From: Salinigranum marinum
Lineage (GTDB): Archaea; Halobacteriota; Halobacteria; Halobacteriales; Haloferacaceae
Reading direction: 5' to 3'
DNA: 64,000 nt
Assembly (NCBI RefSeq): GCF_024228675.1
Contig: NZ_CP100461.1
Span: 1,426,001 to 1,490,000, forward strand
The notes below the pieces were generated by a model that saw nothing but the letters and a program-made list of their open reading frames with translations, was not told where the DNA came from and ran no database searches. Both the position numbers and the translations under genes were made by a program. This document shows, piece after piece, positions 28,236 to 36,463 of this stretch (positions are counted from its first letter, which is position 1; each line of letters begins with the position of its first letter).

Positions 28236-29045
28236 TTATCCAAGCCACTCAGACATATCTCGGAATTCAGGAGCAGGCGAGTCACGAGGACTGCCCGGGT
28301 CAACGCCAATCAGCTCAAGAATGTTCGCGAGGAAGGCGATTAGGTGTCCTTTCTGGCGGCAGACTTCTCCCTTCGCTGCCCACGTTTCTTCCTCTACTCC
28401 ACTGACGTTCCAGTTCTCAATGCCGTGTTCCTGACAAACGAACACCCAGTGAACTACGGTCGGGGTCTCCTCGTCGAGAGGATCACCTGCGGACAGTCCG
28501 ATGGTGACTCCCAAGAGTCCGTTCTCTATCTCGTCACTCACATCCACGACGTCAGCGAATGTCTCAATTTCTTCAGAGGCCACTCCATTTAGCGTTTCTT
28601 CCGTCGGAAAACATTCATGCTGAACCTGATCTGGGAGTAGAACAGTCAACCCTGCTTTTATTTTCTCAATATCGAGCAGTGGGGGCTCAATGCCTAGAAT
28701 CGAACATATATTTTCAATCTCTTCGGAGGAGAGTTGCCGATGTTCGCGAATTGTCTTCAGTAGTCTCTTCGCCTCGGTCTCAGATAGAGAGGTTTCTTTT
28801 ACTTGATCCGGGTCGGGTTCAAATTCGTCGTCGACTAACGTCCCGGAGCCATCGGTGTATATCAAGCGTAAGGCTTTGAGCGTCTTGATGGTATCCCACG
28901 AGATGTCGTCCTCGTGGCAGAGGCCGTAGCTCTCCACAATTCGATGTCCCTCTTCTCGAATTTTGTAGGTGATGTTCCCCGTGTTCGGCGTCCAAGCACG
29001 TATATAATAACCTCGTTTGCTCTGATATTCGTTTATTGTAGGCAT
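28236..29045 (-). CDS. hypothetical protein, paralogue of the 56.6-kb cold-shock-domain protein
   Basis: A 269-aa protein of unknown function. Its first 70 residues match the start of the protein at 56643-58364. Both begin MP-x-I-x-x-Y and share a repeat-like strand pattern, then SW-x-x-I-K-x-L and a Y-T-x-G-S-G turn. The middle and C-terminal regions share an aromatic/histidine motif around VHWVFVCQEHGIENWNV. The C-terminus includes a short cysteine-containing stretch (EVCRQKGHLIAFL). It is AT-richer than its neighbours. Possibly a substrate- or RNA-binding defence protein; function not assignable. Confidence 0.6.
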   Translation of the reverse strand: MPTINEYQSKRGYYIRAWTPNTGNITYKIREEGHRIVESYGLCHEDDISWDTIKTLKALRLIYTDGSGTLVDDEFEPDPDQVKETSLSETEAKRLLKTIREHRQLSSEEIENICSILGIEPPLLDIEKIKAGLTVLLPDQVQHECFPTEETLNGVASEEIETFADVVDVSDEIENGLLGVTIGLSAGDPLDEETPTVVHWVFVCQEHGIENWNVSGVEEETWAAKGEVCRQKGHLIAFLANILELIGVDPGSPRDSPAPEFRDMSEWLG

Positions 29046-29290
29046 AATATGAACTTACGAGAAATTATCTAATGCAATAATCAACTAACCAGTATATAAT
29101 GGATTTTGAAACGGCAAAGGGCGATGGGAGCGAAGCATAGTCGCTTCCATTTGCAGTTCCAAATGACGAGATAGCCGGCATCAGTTATCGGCAATTTGCA
29201 TGGGGTATTGCTTAGTACCCTACCGTGAGACCAATTGCATAGGAGGTGCCCATTCCCCCGAACTGATGGGGGTAATGCGGCCAATCAACT

Positions 29291-29496
29291 ATGACAGGAG
29301 AGGATCGATCAAAGAGTGGCAACACTCGTCCGCGTTTGAACCAAGCAGCACAATTAACCACGGTTCTGTCAGCAGTCGTGGTTACTGCGATGTCGGCGAC
29401 GAAGGCGGTCACTATGTCGACAGCTCACTATCCCTGTTTGTGTCTCTAGCAGTCGCAGTGAGTTTCGGACTGTACCTACTGACTCAGCCTCATTGA
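29291..29496 (+). pseudogene. frameshifted small two-helix membrane protein remnant
   Basis: In the 494-base gap between two minus-strand genes, a frame from ATG 29291 encodes a charged start and one hydrophobic segment (LTTVLSAVVTAMSATKA). A different frame then continues with a second one (LFVSLAVAVSFGLYLL) to a stop at 29496. Joined by one frameshift near 29425 they would give a protein of about 68 aa with two membrane helices. It is either a decayed gene or chance; nothing else is evident in this gap. Confidence 0.3.
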
Positions 29497-29539
29497 ATCA
29501 GACAAAGATCAGCTATCAGCAGGTGGCACGGTTCTCAAA

Positions 29540-30676
29540 CTACTTGATAGGGCCACCAGCATCGCGAATAAACATTCGCGCATCCATCAGTGTTACAAAC
29601 TTCACCTTAGCCAGTTCGTCAGGGTCTGCTACGGCGATATCTCCAACTGAATGAAATCCAGCCGCATTCAATCGTTTCTCTCTCCCAGAACCAAGTTCCT
29701 CAATCTCAGTGAGTGGTGCAGTGGGACGTTCGCTTGTTTGCTTGATCCATTCTTCGCAGGTAGTTTCACCGTACTTGATTTTTCCAGCTAATTCTTTTGC
29801 ATTCGCCTGCGCAAGGTCTCCAATGGTGGTGATTCCAGCTTTAGCTAGCTCCTCTGATTTTGCTGAACCAATACCATTCAGCGTGTCAACTGGAGCGTTG
29901 TCAAAACATTTTGCTTGAGCGATAAATGCAGTTGACTCTTTTAATGAATGACCAGTGTGTTCAGCAACCCACTCTGCTCCCGCGTCACCCAAAGCCGCAA
30001 ACGAATTGACCCCATACTTTGCTAATTGTTCTACGCCTTCGGGTTCGAGTCCATTGATGAGGAGCAGTTCAGAGTCTCCGATCTCTACGATAGGAGTCGA
30101 AGGTTCCTCGGCACGTTTGGTACTGGCCGTGGAAGATGGGGACTCTTCGCCCTCTCCAGATTCATTCATCAAATTGCGTATGTCGGATCCGATATATTTG
30201 TTGACATTCATTGTCGACACATCATGAGTCCGTATGAACTCCTCAACCAGCGGCTCGGCTTCAAGACGAAGGATTAGATCGTATAATGACTCCCCGTCGA
30301 CTAGCTTTACTCGTCTACGCTTTGCCTCACGCACCGCTGTTGAATGGAACGAATTGAGGGTCACTAATACAGAAAGGTCAACCGTTGATGTCGGGGGAGG
30401 CGCACACTTCCGCACATCTGGTGAGCCGAGCTTAGCCTTTGGGTTAAACGGGTCGTACTGCTTGGCTTCAATATGAGTCACAGCCTCGTATGGAAATGTC
30501 TGCTTTGCTATGACATCAACACCTCCGTCACGGCTCCCCTTTGTTACTTCAGTTTGGTAACCTTGTAGCGTCCAGAGGGCTGCGACAAATTCCTCAAATT
30601 CGGTCGATGTCAGGTTCTTATGGATCGCCGAGAGCATCTCATCTCTGCCATCTTCCCTCTCATCATCACTGGACAT
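29540..30676 (-). CDS. Mrr-like restriction endonuclease with C-terminal helix-hairpin-helix repeats
   Basis: A 378-aa protein. Residues 20-130 form a PD-(D/E)xK nuclease domain of the Mrr/restriction-endonuclease type. FEEFVAALWTLQGY opens it, the catalytic Asp sits in GGVDVIA, and the E-A-K triplet is in THIEAKQY. Residues about 200-378 contain three helix-hairpin-helix-like units, each with an L-x-G-I/L-G-like turn (LLLINGL, LNGIGSAKSEELAKAG, IEELGSGREKRLNAAG), which would bind DNA without sequence preference. ATG 30676 is preferred over a TTG two codons upstream. Mrr-type enzymes often cut methylated foreign DNA; that role is inferred here. Confidence 0.85.
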   Translation of the reverse strand: MSSDDEREDGRDEMLSAIHKNLTSTEFEEFVAALWTLQGYQTEVTKGSRDGGVDVIAKQTFPYEAVTHIEAKQYDPFNPKAKLGSPDVRKCAPPPTSTVDLSVLVTLNSFHSTAVREAKRRRVKLVDGESLYDLILRLEAEPLVEEFIRTHDVSTMNVNKYIGSDIRNLMNESGEGEESPSSTASTKRAEEPSTPIVEIGDSELLLINGLEPEGVEQLAKYGVNSFAALGDAGAEWVAEHTGHSLKESTAFIAQAKCFDNAPVDTLNGIGSAKSEELAKAGITTIGDLAQANAKELAGKIKYGETTCEEWIKQTSERPTAPLTEIEELGSGREKRLNAAGFHSVGDIAVADPDELAKVKFVTLMDARMFIRDAGGPIK

Positions 30677-30810
30677 TTCCAATTGATCCCTCCCCTCTTC
30701 TGCTCTTGTACTACTGTAATGTCAGATGAAGAAGATAGCTTTGTCGATTAACCTAACAGTCGCGTTGACTATCGCCGACACTCCACGCGTTCGGGCGTAA
30801 TCATCGACTC

Positions 30811-31071
30811 CTATGACCGAACTGCGAGCGACACCACGTCCTCAAGCATAGTCTGCTCCAGAATCAGCTCCCGGTACCCATCGTCGACCAAATCCGTGGG
30901 GTTTGTCGTCGCCAGCTCCGTTATATAACCTGTCTCCTCGTCAATGTCGGGATGGTTCTCGTCACGTTCCCAGATTTCGGCCTGCTCGACGAGCTGTATC
31001 CAATTTTCAATCACATTCTGCTCAATATCCCGTGCGAGGTCTCGGAGACGCCCGACAAGGGCGTCTACCAT
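30811..31071 (-). pseudogene. truncated duplicate of the PIN-domain gene at 33990-34652
   Basis: Eighty-six codons correspond to the last third of the PIN protein at 33990-34652: LVGRLRDLARDIEQN, then ELATTNPTDLVDDGYRELILEQ and the same C-terminus. It lacks the N-terminal catalytic part and has an internal loss of about 21 codons covering the LDAHDVA acidic motif. Nucleotide identity remains high. Its ATG overlaps the TGA of the OLD gene (TGATG), so it could still be translated. It marks one edge of the cargo block holding the OLD nuclease and its neighbour. Confidence 0.8.
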
Positions 31072-32771
31072 CAGCTGATTCTCTCAACTACCTCATCAAG
31101 AAAGCTTTCCAAAGTCTCGATGCTTTGTCCTTCTCGATACATGGCTTCTACAATCGATTTTCCCTGAGACTTCTTGTAACTATTTCCTACACGATGAATA
31201 CGTCCGCACTCACTGCAAGTGCGCTCTTCTTGTGAGGGGACATCTCTTCCAGTATATTGTCGAGCTATTTCTGCACAGAGTTTGTCGGGGATGTCCACAT
31301 AATGAGATACGAACCCCTCGCTAACTTCCAAGCCAAGTGCCTCATTGATTCCTTCCGGAGTGAAATAGTTCTCAATTTCACGTCGCTCAAGAACACGAAT
31401 TAGCACATCCGACTCGCAGGTATCACATTGCTCTCGGAGGTCACGTATGTATGGTTTTTCAGAATCGTCGGGACTTGACCGATCACTATCGAGTAGGAAA
31501 CCGAAGTTCCGGTTAATTTCGGCTAATTCAGCAGGGTCGCATTGTCGAATATTTCCACTGCCACCAAGATGCTGAATGGTAATTCTTGCTCTATCTGCCT
31601 CCGAGAGGTGATTATCTGCGACGACTCTCAACATCTGTACGTCAGTGCTACCTTCGACATAGACCACAAAGTCACTCTGGAGAATGTCACTATTGCGAGC
31701 ACCCAGTTCTTCAATGACCGATAGATAGTCCTCCTCAATTTGTCTGACCGATGTTCTGCCAGCATCCCGCTGTACAAGTATAACATCTCCGTGTCCACGC
31801 CGATCAATGAATTCCGGGGAATGAGTAGACAGCATAACTTGTCCACCGTTCGTTGAGATCTGCTTCAGTGCCCCGAGCATCCGGCGTTTTGCTTCGGGGT
31901 GTAGCCAATTTCCGGGTTCTTCGAACAACAGCAGGTAACCTTCTCCAATGTGGCGCTCTCTATACGTTTCGACTAGTGAAAGAACCAGCATACTTCCGAC
32001 GCCTGATCCCCTCTGATCAATGGGAACGGACATCTCTGAATACTGATCAGTAATTCGAATAGAGGGTGTGAACGCCTTACCCAGATTAATTTCACCGGTA
32101 TCAAGCTCTAGGTGTCTTATGGAATCCATTCGGCTCACTAGGCCCTCTTCGATCTGTTCCTGAACCGCCCCCACCTCTCTATTCAATTCACTCTCTAGTT
32201 CTTTCCTCGCCTGTCGAAGAGCATCGCTCTCCTCAAGTAGTGGAGTGAGTAGCTGATCGATTAGTGTATTTGACTTAAAAGTAGTCTCCTCTGTTACATT
32301 CCTCTCGGCAGGAATATAAACCGGCTCGGGGAGATATTCCCAAAGGAAGTCACGCGTGTCTGGTTTTCCGAGTGAATCGTATTCTCCGACTAGGGTATCA
32401 GCCCCGATCGCAACCTCATCAGGCCCAAGATAGGTTTCGGCCATGCTTCTCCGTGGATCAGGGTACTCCCACTTCCGTGTGATCTGGAGTGTATTATCGG
32501 GAATCTCGATTGAGTCATCGAGAGCGTCGGCCAATTCATCAGGAACTGGGCTAAACAACGCTGAAATGATTATATCGTCCTCAGTGCCCATGTGGAACTG
32601 ATTGGTTGTAGGCTTCCCTTTCTCGGTTAGGAACATTTCAATAGCCTCTAAAAGTGAGGACTTTCCTGCATCGTTTTTACCGACAAGTACCGAGAGATCT
32701 GAGACTGACTCGATTTGGGTGCGCTCAATTGATTTGAAGTTCTTAATCTGAATACCGGAGAGTCGCATCAT
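31071..32771 (-). CDS. OLD-family ATP-dependent nuclease (ABC ATPase + TOPRIM)
   Basis: A 566-aa protein. The N-terminal SMC-like ATPase has Walker A GKNDAGKS at 31-38 and a Walker B LLLFEEPGNWLHPEA with the LSTHSPEF switch. The C-terminal TOPRIM nuclease has its glutamate at E373 (VVYVEGSTD) and D428-S-D430 (LLDSDRS). A late CSECG and a CDTCE pair suggest a zinc site, unusual in the family. ATG 32771 is favoured over a TTG at 32828. OLD proteins act in anti-phage defence, for example GajA of Gabija, but the UvrD-like GajB is absent nearby. The gene at 32945, transcribed divergently, is the likely partner. Confidence 0.88.
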   Translation of the reverse strand: MMRLSGIQIKNFKSIERTQIESVSDLSVLVGKNDAGKSSLLEAIEMFLTEKGKPTTNQFHMGTEDDIIISALFSPVPDELADALDDSIEIPDNTLQITRKWEYPDPRRSMAETYLGPDEVAIGADTLVGEYDSLGKPDTRDFLWEYLPEPVYIPAERNVTEETTFKSNTLIDQLLTPLLEESDALRQARKELESELNREVGAVQEQIEEGLVSRMDSIRHLELDTGEINLGKAFTPSIRITDQYSEMSVPIDQRGSGVGSMLVLSLVETYRERHIGEGYLLLFEEPGNWLHPEAKRRMLGALKQISTNGGQVMLSTHSPEFIDRRGHGDVILVQRDAGRTSVRQIEEDYLSVIEELGARNSDILQSDFVVYVEGSTDVQMLRVVADNHLSEADRARITIQHLGGSGNIRQCDPAELAEINRNFGFLLDSDRSSPDDSEKPYIRDLREQCDTCESDVLIRVLERREIENYFTPEGINEALGLEVSEGFVSHYVDIPDKLCAEIARQYTGRDVPSQEERTCSECGRIHRVGNSYKKSQGKSIVEAMYREGQSIETLESFLDEVVERIS

Positions 32772-32944
32772 TGGATGATTCCTTGAAATCCACTCAACCA
32801 GTAACCCAGAATGTTTCGGTGAATCCAAGTGCTACAGGCATGCTTGGCGGGTAGATGCAGTAGACTGGCTACTTTGCTCGGTATAGTTACTTCACATGAT
32901 ATTCAGCCCAAAGAGACTATGAGCGGAGAGGGTAGGCCCTATGT

Positions 32945-33853
32945 ATGAGTCAATATTCCGAACTGAACGTGTATTTTCATCGGCTTGCCCCCGGAAGTCC
33001 AACCGATGAGACATTGTTCAAATTCTACGACGAGGGATACATCCTCTGCCACTACGACGACGTCGCGAGCTTCTCTGCAGACGAGTACGAGAACGGAGCG
33101 GCCGATCTGGAAGACATTGTTGATTTCGCCGAGTCCGGAGGTATCTGTCTCATCCAATTAGACGCAGATAACGACTACTACGACCGGGGACGAAAGCTTG
33201 GCGTTGTAACGCCCGAGACCGAGCCGTTCATCATCGGAGTTGACGAGGACGGGACGCGTACCGAGGAATTCACCGATCCGAAAGAAGCAAAGAACCACCT
33301 CGAAGGACACGAAGAGGTCACAAAAATCTACAAAGGAGTTGAGCTGCAGACCGAGATACGCGAGCTGACCTCCCACGAGTACCTTCTCAGTGCATACGAA
33401 CCACCGTCAACGACTTTCTGCAGGTGGCGAGTCGTGGAAGATCAGATCAAGGCACTCCTTAGTGGTGAGCAGCTACCTATCGATGAATCGACTTCATACT
33501 CCCCTGACCAAACAGAGAGGCTTTGTGAGGAGTACCTCCGCGAAGAGTACCAGTATTACCCACTGATTCAGCCCGGTGGGTCTTCTGGAATCAACCAGAG
33601 CTTCGATTTAATCGGCGGGATTGGCGATGATTCTGTATTCGGCGAAGTGAAGAATACGAAAGGTACCTCTCAGTCCGCATTAGACGATCTTGAGGACGAG
33701 GCAAATGGCCAGACGAGGACGTTCTATTTTTCTCGTAACCCCGTCAAGGAAACTCGGGAAGGAGTCGAAATTGTGCTGCTAGAGGAAGTTTTGGAGGGAC
33801 TCTCCGGGATAGATCGCACACATCGTATGATGGAGCGAATGACGACGTGGTAG
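32945..33853 (+). CDS. PD-(D/E)xK nuclease-like protein, divergent from OLD
   Basis: A 302-aa protein. The first 200 residues are unrecognised and very acidic. The C-terminal part contains a plausible nuclease core: FDLIGGIGDDSVFGEVKNTKG gives the Asp followed by the E-x-K triplet of the PD-(D/E)xK fold, and a strand-helix FYFSRNPVKETREGVEIV follows. It is separated from the OLD gene by a 173-base shared promoter region, a common layout for two-gene defence modules. Residues 1-200 could be a sensor. Confidence 0.6.
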   Translation: MSQYSELNVYFHRLAPGSPTDETLFKFYDEGYILCHYDDVASFSADEYENGAADLEDIVDFAESGGICLIQLDADNDYYDRGRKLGVVTPETEPFIIGVDEDGTRTEEFTDPKEAKNHLEGHEEVTKIYKGVELQTEIRELTSHEYLLSAYEPPSTTFCRWRVVEDQIKALLSGEQLPIDESTSYSPDQTERLCEEYLREEYQYYPLIQPGGSSGINQSFDLIGGIGDDSVFGEVKNTKGTSQSALDDLEDEANGQTRTFYFSRNPVKETREGVEIVLLEEVLEGLSGIDRTHRMMERMTTW

Positions 33854-33989
33854 CGAGTGTGGATCAACAATCCCCTCGAACATAGAGCGTTCTTGTAAGC
33901 GTTATCGTCGGGGATTCAGGCAACCTCTCGGACGAATTCCGTTGATTGACCACGACTGTGGCTTACGCGTCAGGGCACCCTCACCAAAG

Positions 33990-34652
33990 CTACGACCGAA
34001 CTGCGAGAGACACAACGTCCTCAAGCACGGTCTGCTCAAGAATCAGTTCCCGGTATCCATCATCGACTAAATCCGTGGGGTTCGTCGTCGCCAGCTCCGT
34101 CGCGTGACCCGTTTCCTCGGCGACGTCGTGGGCATCGAGACAGATTCGTCGGTCATCCCACGGAATCTTTTCCAGTGCCTCGTCAATGTCGGAATAATCC
34201 TCGTCACGTTCCCAGATCTCGGCCTGCCCAACGAGCTGATTTCGATTCTCGATGGCATTCTGCTCGATGTCCCGTGCGAGGTCTCGGAGACGCCCGACGA
34301 GGTCGTCGAGTCGGATGAAGTTCGGAACCTCGTCCTGATAGAACGTGTTGAGTGTCCTCCCGGCCTTGTTGCCGCCACGAATCAGGTTCTGCCGTATCTG
34401 GGACGTGTCCATCGAGTCGAGCTGGCCCTCGTAGTCCGAGCGCCGGAGGCGACTGACATGGTCGAGGACTCCGTCGGCGATTTCATCGGCGAGGCTGGGC
34501 TCACGATTCAGGTACTCCGACTCGACGTGGTTCGAGATGTAGAGTGCGAAGTCGTGGTCTTCCAGATACTGCCGGCACTTGTGGTGATGGGAGTCGTCTC
34601 GGAAGCAGAACCCGAGGACGACGCCAGTGTCGAGGAACGACGCGTCCGGCAT
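33990..34652 (-). CDS. PIN-domain nuclease (VapC-like), module 1
   Basis: A 220-aa PIN protein. The first acidic residue is D8 in SFLDTGVVLG. A second acid is in SNHVESEYL (about 43-47), and the late motif TTNPTDLVDD near 195 is the typical fourth acidic/asparagine site. A separate LDAHDVA segment lies near 178. PIN proteins cut RNA. Its ATG directly abuts the stop of the 309-aa partner gene (34653), implying co-translation. The C-terminal third is duplicated at 30811-31071. Confidence 0.82.
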   Translation of the reverse strand: MPDASFLDTGVVLGFCFRDDSHHHKCRQYLEDHDFALYISNHVESEYLNREPSLADEIADGVLDHVSRLRRSDYEGQLDSMDTSQIRQNLIRGGNKAGRTLNTFYQDEVPNFIRLDDLVGRLRDLARDIEQNAIENRNQLVGQAEIWERDEDYSDIDEALEKIPWDDRRICLDAHDVAEETGHATELATTNPTDLVDDGYRELILEQTVLEDVVSLAVRS

Positions 34653-35582
34653 CTATTCCCGTGCGAGCAGCTGGTCGATCTGCTCTTCGACGGTCAGGGA
34701 GTACGCGTCCGAGACTCCGTCGAGTTCCGTGCTTCGGGAGCGGTTCTGGAGGAGCTCCTCCCGCTCCTCTCGCAGACGCGTGGCGAACTCCGATTTCTCC
34801 TCGGCGGCGTCCTCCTCCCAAGCGGCGAGCCGCTCGTCAGAGATGTGGTGGTTGTAGGTGAACCGGAGCACGACCTTGCTGAGTGCTCGAATGAAGTCGT
34901 CGAGGAACTCGGCGATGCGGCTGTACTCGACCGACTGCTCCACCATGAGGCGAACCGTGTCGTCCCACCGCAGGTAGAGCCGCTTCATCTCCCCATAGCG
35001 TTCCTCGTCCTCGGGGTACGCCGTCAGCATCTCGTCCAGTTGGCGCTTGAGGTACTCCTCGTTGGATTCCCCGCCGCTGCTGTAACTCTGCAGGCGCTGT
35101 TGTTCCCCCAAGTCGATGGTATTCAGTAGCCACCGGAGTTCGCTATACGCCCGAATGAACTCGTTCTCGGCGTACTCCTCGTACTGGTGCTGCTTGATGG
35201 CCTCGACGTTCTTCTTTCCGAACTCGCGTACAGTCCACCTGACAGCCATCGGAATGAGTTCGAGGCCCTCCTCGGAGACGTCGAACTCGTCCACCCGCAT
35301 CGGCTTGGGGATGTACTGCTGGCCGTCCCAGCCGATTGCCTGTGGGGCGTTGTAGAACCGCCCGGCGAACTCGTGTTCGTTCGTGAGTTCCCCGTACATG
35401 TACCAGTAGCGCGGCAGGCCGACCTCGTAGTCGTGGACATCGAGTAGCCGGCGGTCGGCGATGCAGCAGAGCTTCAGGAACTTCGAGCGCGAGATCTGGT
35501 CGTCACTCTGATCCTTCAGCTTCCGCAAGAGGAACCAACCCAAGAACTCGGGCTCGCCGAACTCCGGCTCCTCTTGGGTCAT
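34653..35582 (-). CDS. partner of PIN module 1, possible antitoxin/sensor, 309 aa
   Basis: A helical, acidic 309-aa protein immediately upstream of the PIN gene. Residues 30-66 contain KFLKLCCIAD followed by LPRYWYMYG, a layout reminiscent of the Panacea (DUF4065) domain that neutralises diverse toxins. The 311-aa protein at 36464-37399 has LPYYWYIDG in the same place. The remainder (about 120-309) is mostly charged helix. The antitoxin role is a hypothesis based on position and this short resemblance. Confidence 0.6.
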   Translation of the reverse strand: MTQEEPEFGEPEFLGWFLLRKLKDQSDDQISRSKFLKLCCIADRRLLDVHDYEVGLPRYWYMYGELTNEHEFAGRFYNAPQAIGWDGQQYIPKPMRVDEFDVSEEGLELIPMAVRWTVREFGKKNVEAIKQHQYEEYAENEFIRAYSELRWLLNTIDLGEQQRLQSYSSGGESNEEYLKRQLDEMLTAYPEDEERYGEMKRLYLRWDDTVRLMVEQSVEYSRIAEFLDDFIRALSKVVLRFTYNHHISDERLAAWEEDAAEEKSEFATRLREEREELLQNRSRSTELDGVSDAYSLTVEEQIDQLLARE

Positions 35583-35634
35583 AGTCTCTTGAGAAGTTTG
35601 GCCGGCGGGTGGTTAATTTTTCCCTCGAAGCGAG

Positions 35635-35727
35635 ATGGTCGTCGAGGGAGGACGCGTCGGCAAGACGGTCGGTCAGATCAGTGTCCTCGTGGTGAAGTTC
35701 GACGTCCACGAGGTCATCTGTCGTCAT
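35635..35727 (-). pseudogene. 5'-end fragment of a second SNF2 helicase gene
   Basis: The 93 bases translate to the same first 31 residues as the intact helicase at 26368-28119 (MTTDDLVDVE, then HEDTDLTDRLADASSL), with a few substitutions. Identity continues a few bases beyond both ends (about 35628-35731 against about 28025-28123). After that the frame is unrelated and there is no ATPase core. It lies 21 bases after the stop of PIN module 2, so a helicase gene once followed that PIN gene directly. It is a scar of duplication or recombination. Confidence 0.85.
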
Positions 35728-35747
35728 CTACTGGCAAGTGGGCATAA

Positions 35748-36449
35748 TCAGACAGTGGTCGGGTGTTCAATATCCACCGAACCAAGACAAGACTCCAACC
35801 GTGACTCGTTATCAAGGAAGTCACCATCCATGGTCACGAAATACAGTGGATTGAGGCTCTCTTCTTGAGTCAGGTGGTAGGAATCCAATAGAATGTCCCT
35901 GTCGTTCGACTTGCCGGACAGGATACTGTCGACGGTACCAAATACAGAGAGGGTGCTGTAATCTTGCTTGATATTGGCAAATACTGAACAATTGAGCCCA
36001 TCGCAGTTGTGGTTTCTAATGCTGGTTATTATCGATATGACCGCATCGAAGTCATCATCAATATCGTCAGTCGTTCGCTCCAATACTGTCCGGGTGTCTA
36101 CCTGTGTTAGTCCTATGTAGTATTGTTCGTGATCCCGAATGTGCTGTACGACATGAGAAACTACAGAGTCCCTGTAGTGACTCAACTCTCTCCAGACAAA
36201 GTCCACAATTTGCTGGATTGGTGGTTGGCGTCTTCCTGTGTCAAAATCTTGAAATATGAGTCGAGCAGCCTGCTTTGTGAGCCGCCTACGATCGTTGACG
36301 ACATCCTCGGCTTCGGTCAAGACTCGGGGACTCGTATGGATATCTATGCGGGTGATTGAGTCAAGGTATTGTTTGACGACAGGGGCCTGTTGATCCCAAT
36401 CAACCGTATATCCGATGATGATATTGGTCTCAATGAAGTGGTCTGGCAT
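35748..36449 (-). CDS. PIN-domain-like protein, module 2
   Basis: A 233-aa protein with a PIN-like outline. The opening HFIETNIIIGYTVDWD has Glu where Asp is usual. Middle acids occur in LTEAEDVVND, later acids in RDILLDSYHL, and a final VTMDGDFLDN. It is AT-richer and unrelated in detail to module 1, but has the same order and strand: partner first, then PIN, 14 bases apart. Likely an RNase acting with or controlled by the 311-aa partner. Confidence 0.65.
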   Translation of the reverse strand: MPDHFIETNIIIGYTVDWDQQAPVVKQYLDSITRIDIHTSPRVLTEAEDVVNDRRRLTKQAARLIFQDFDTGRRQPPIQQIVDFVWRELSHYRDSVVSHVVQHIRDHEQYYIGLTQVDTRTVLERTTDDIDDDFDAVISIITSIRNHNCDGLNCSVFANIKQDYSTLSVFGTVDSILSGKSNDRDILLDSYHLTQEESLNPLYFVTMDGDFLDNESRLESCLGSVDIEHPTTV

Positions 36450-36463
36450 TAGTAGATGGAAGA

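Noticed and set aside
26617-28434. 605-codon plus-strand frame opposite the SNF2 gene
   Set aside because: Translation has no domain and runs exactly opposite a gene with all helicase motifs.
31071-33853. Classification as Gabija
   Set aside because: The ATPase-TOPRIM protein fits GajA, but no UvrD-like GajB is nearby.
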